Part shown: positions 62,527-64,000 of the stretch, piece after piece | Layout: each line of letters begins with the position of its first letter | Numbering within the stretch: the first letter of the stretch is position 1 | Assembly: GCF_006494535.1 (NCBI RefSeq) | Contig: NZ_VHIQ01000004.1 | Coordinates: forward strand, 62,001-126,000 | Length of the DNA: 64,000 nt | Source: Paucihalobacter ruber | GTDB taxonomy: Bacteria > Bacteroidota > Bacteroidia > Flavobacteriales > Flavobacteriaceae | Reading direction: 5' to 3' | Made by a program: the position numbers and the translations under genes | The notes under the pieces: generated by a model | Told to the model about the DNA's origin: nothing | Database searches by the model: none | Seen by the model: the letters and a program-made list of their open reading frames with translations, nothing else

Positions 62527-63831
62527 ATGAAAAATGTTACTAAAGGATTGTATTTGTTCTTGATATGTACCTGTAGCCTATTTGCGCAACAAGAAAAGGG
62601 TATCATCGGATCAAATAATTGGCTAACAAATTGGACTGAATTTCGTCCAAATCAATCCGATCACGGAAAACCAACTCAAATATTAAGTGGTAGTATAACC
62701 AAAGACACCAAACTTTATAAACGAGATACCTATTTGTTACTGGGAAGCGTTTTTGTCACAGATGGTGCAACACTAACCATTGAGCCTGGAACAGTTATTA
62801 TTGGAGATTATGACACTAATGGCTCCTTAATTATTAGCAAATCGGCTAAAATTATTGCTGACGGTTTAGCCACAGATCCTATTGTTTTTACATCAAACCG
62901 AAGTGTTAAGAAAGAAGGCGATTGGGGTGGCATCTTTATTTTAGGTGATGCACCTATCAACAAATTTGGAAACGTAGCCTCAATTAACTACGGCTTTAGA
63001 CCATCTTCGGCTGAACATATTAATTATGGTGGTGTAAACAGTGAAAGTGATTCGGGAATTTTTAGATATGTTAGAATTGAATTCGCTGGAAAAAGAACCA
63101 AAGATTACGGTTACTTTAGTGCATTAACTCTTGCAGGGGTTGGAGCCGAAACAATTATCGAAAATGTAATGGTAAGCTATAGTGAAGGTAACTCGTTTGA
63201 CATTATCGGTGGTGAGCTTAACTTAGATAAAATGATTTCTTTCCGAACCAAGAGTAATGACTACGAATTTAATTACGGAACACAATGCAGTATAACCAAC
63301 TCCTTAGCTGTGCGTTCGCCTTATGTTTCGGGTGCTGATGGCTCGAGATGCTTATATATTGCTTCGTACGATAAAAAAGAAGATGTTGATTTCAATAAAA
63401 AAGGAACTTATGTTGTCGCTGAAAATTTAACACTAATTAACGTAAGTGAAAATTTGGAAGATGATATCAGCGTTGGTTTGGTAAAAGAGGCTGTTTATGT
63501 AGCTAATGATGCTTCGGTAGATATATCAAAATCAGTAATTTCAGGTTTTAAACCTGCTGTTATTTTAGATGATAGAATTAAAGTTAATACCGAAAGTTTA
63601 GAGAAAATCAAGTTAACCGAAATGTACTTTAACAATTGCAAAGGAAATATATTTACGGCCTACAATTCTAATAATGAAGACCTCGAAAACTGGTATGGTA
63701 ACAGAGCTTTTTCTAATGTTTATTCCAAAGGTGTAGACTCTGAAACTTTTATTGATTCTCACAATTCAAGATATCCGGATTTTAGACTTCGCATCAATAA
63801 AATCATTGCTGCGAACGATTATGATGATTAA
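62527..63831 (+). CDS. Secreted parallel beta-helix-like protein, unknown function
   Basis: 434 aa with a signal peptide (LYLFLICTCSLFAQQ). After about residue 75 the sequence is a run of short beta strands with turn residues (GATLTIEPGTVIIGDYDTNGSLIISKSAKI, GTVI..G-type lines, GDWGGIFILGDAPIN, LTLAGVGAETIIENVMVSYS) typical of right-handed beta-helix proteins found widely in Bacteroidota. No T9SS sorting domain is at the C-terminus. No catalytic site is visible. A further gene begins 126 bp downstream on the same strand. Confidence 0.8.
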   Translation: MKNVTKGLYLFLICTCSLFAQQEKGIIGSNNWLTNWTEFRPNQSDHGKPTQILSGSITKDTKLYKRDTYLLLGSVFVTDGATLTIEPGTVIIGDYDTNGSLIISKSAKIIADGLATDPIVFTSNRSVKKEGDWGGIFILGDAPINKFGNVASINYGFRPSSAEHINYGGVNSESDSGIFRYVRIEFAGKRTKDYGYFSALTLAGVGAETIIENVMVSYSEGNSFDIIGGELNLDKMISFRTKSNDYEFNYGTQCSITNSLAVRSPYVSGADGSRCLYIASYDKKEDVDFNKKGTYVVAENLTLINVSENLEDDISVGLVKEAVYVANDASVDISKSVISGFKPAVILDDRIKVNTESLEKIKLTEMYFNNCKGNIFTAYNSNNEDLENWYGNRAFSNVYSKGVDSETFIDSHNSRYPDFRLRINKIIAANDYDD

Positions 63832-63956
63832 TAAACTACTAAGGAATGGCTTTTAGATAAGCGCTTAGTGGAATGTTTGACCTTAATAACACCATTAGCG
63901 ATTTTTTAAAAAATAAAATGAAGTAAACCCAAAACCCCAACTATAATCAAAATAGC

Positions 63957-64000
63957 ATGCATAAAACTACTAATTTAAAAAGTCTTACTTTTCTAATAGG
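63957..64000 (+). CDS. Start of a further gene, cut by the window end
   Basis: ATG at 63957 opens a frame (MHKTTNLKSLTFLIG) that runs off the right edge; it looks like the beginning of a signal peptide. Beta-helix proteins of the upstream type often neighbour outer-membrane receptors, but only 14 codons can be seen. Confidence 0.45.
   Translation, partial: MHKTTNLKSLTFLI

Noticed and set aside
1-64000. CRISPR arrays, tRNA/rRNA genes and intact insertion sequences
   Set aside because: I saw no spaced repeats, cloverleaf-like segments, rRNA motifs or transposase frames in the window.

Overview
The window looks like a chromosome segment of a marine-type member of the Flavobacteriaceae (Bacteroidota). 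The evidence is low G+C, densely packed co-directional genes, frequent TTG starts, many promoters with the Bacteroidota -7 box TAnnTTTG, lipoproteins with short lipoboxes, two proteins ending in type IX secretion (T9SS) sorting domains, and a family repertoire typical of that group (LytTR/LytS two-component pairs, tricorn-like S41 peptidase, DUF2490, DASS carriers). I see no rRNA, tRNA, CRISPR array or intact insertion sequence.

Layout. 1-8434 (minus strand) is a housekeeping run: pheT, tpx, dgkA, ftsK, a lolA-like carrier and an LptF/LptG permease that runs to the left edge. 8552-23824 mixes strands: a thioredoxin-fold lipoprotein, recG, an M1 aminopeptidase, a patatin, an M20 amidohydrolase, a UvrD-type helicase with a Sua5-type protein, an OmpA-type lipoprotein, a GT2 glycosyltransferase, a HsdR-N domain protein, holA and a cupin lipoprotein. 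23883-32629 (minus) holds a poly-Asp lipoprotein, a lipoprotein-LytS-LytTR operon, and a DUF2490 / DASS carrier / P-type ATPase operon. 32837-49213 holds pckA, an M24 peptidase, a giant S41 peptidase, ggt, an AcpH-like protein, glmM, a class V aminotransferase, an LpxL-like acyltransferase, a rhomboid protease, a TlpA-like protein and mnmE. 58731-64000 holds an SRAP protein coupled to a GH13 enzyme, a SanA-like protein, and secreted proteins of unknown function.

The most interesting part is 49195-58668. The last 19 bases of mnmE (49195-49213) recur with one mismatch at 58650-58668, on the same strand, outside any intact mnmE gene. The 3' end of mnmE is the known insertion point of SGI1-type genomic islands in Gammaproteobacteria, so I read this 9.45-kb interval as a genomic island with left and right attachment sites. 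No integrase gene is visible.

The island carries a LytS/LytTR two-component system, a Spy-like small exported protein, two paralogous PHB-depolymerase/CE1-like esterases (one a T9SS cargo), a pectinacetylesterase-like lipoprotein, another T9SS cargo, a small orphan exported protein and a sterol-desaturase family membrane protein. Four of its promoters share a two-part direct-repeat element (about ATTTCACT-N13-GTTTCACT, 21-bp period) lying 32 or 33 bases upstream of a perfect TAnnTTTG box. Spacing and architecture match LytTR-family operators, so the island seems to be a self-contained regulon in which the two-component system controls itself and the secreted hydrolases.
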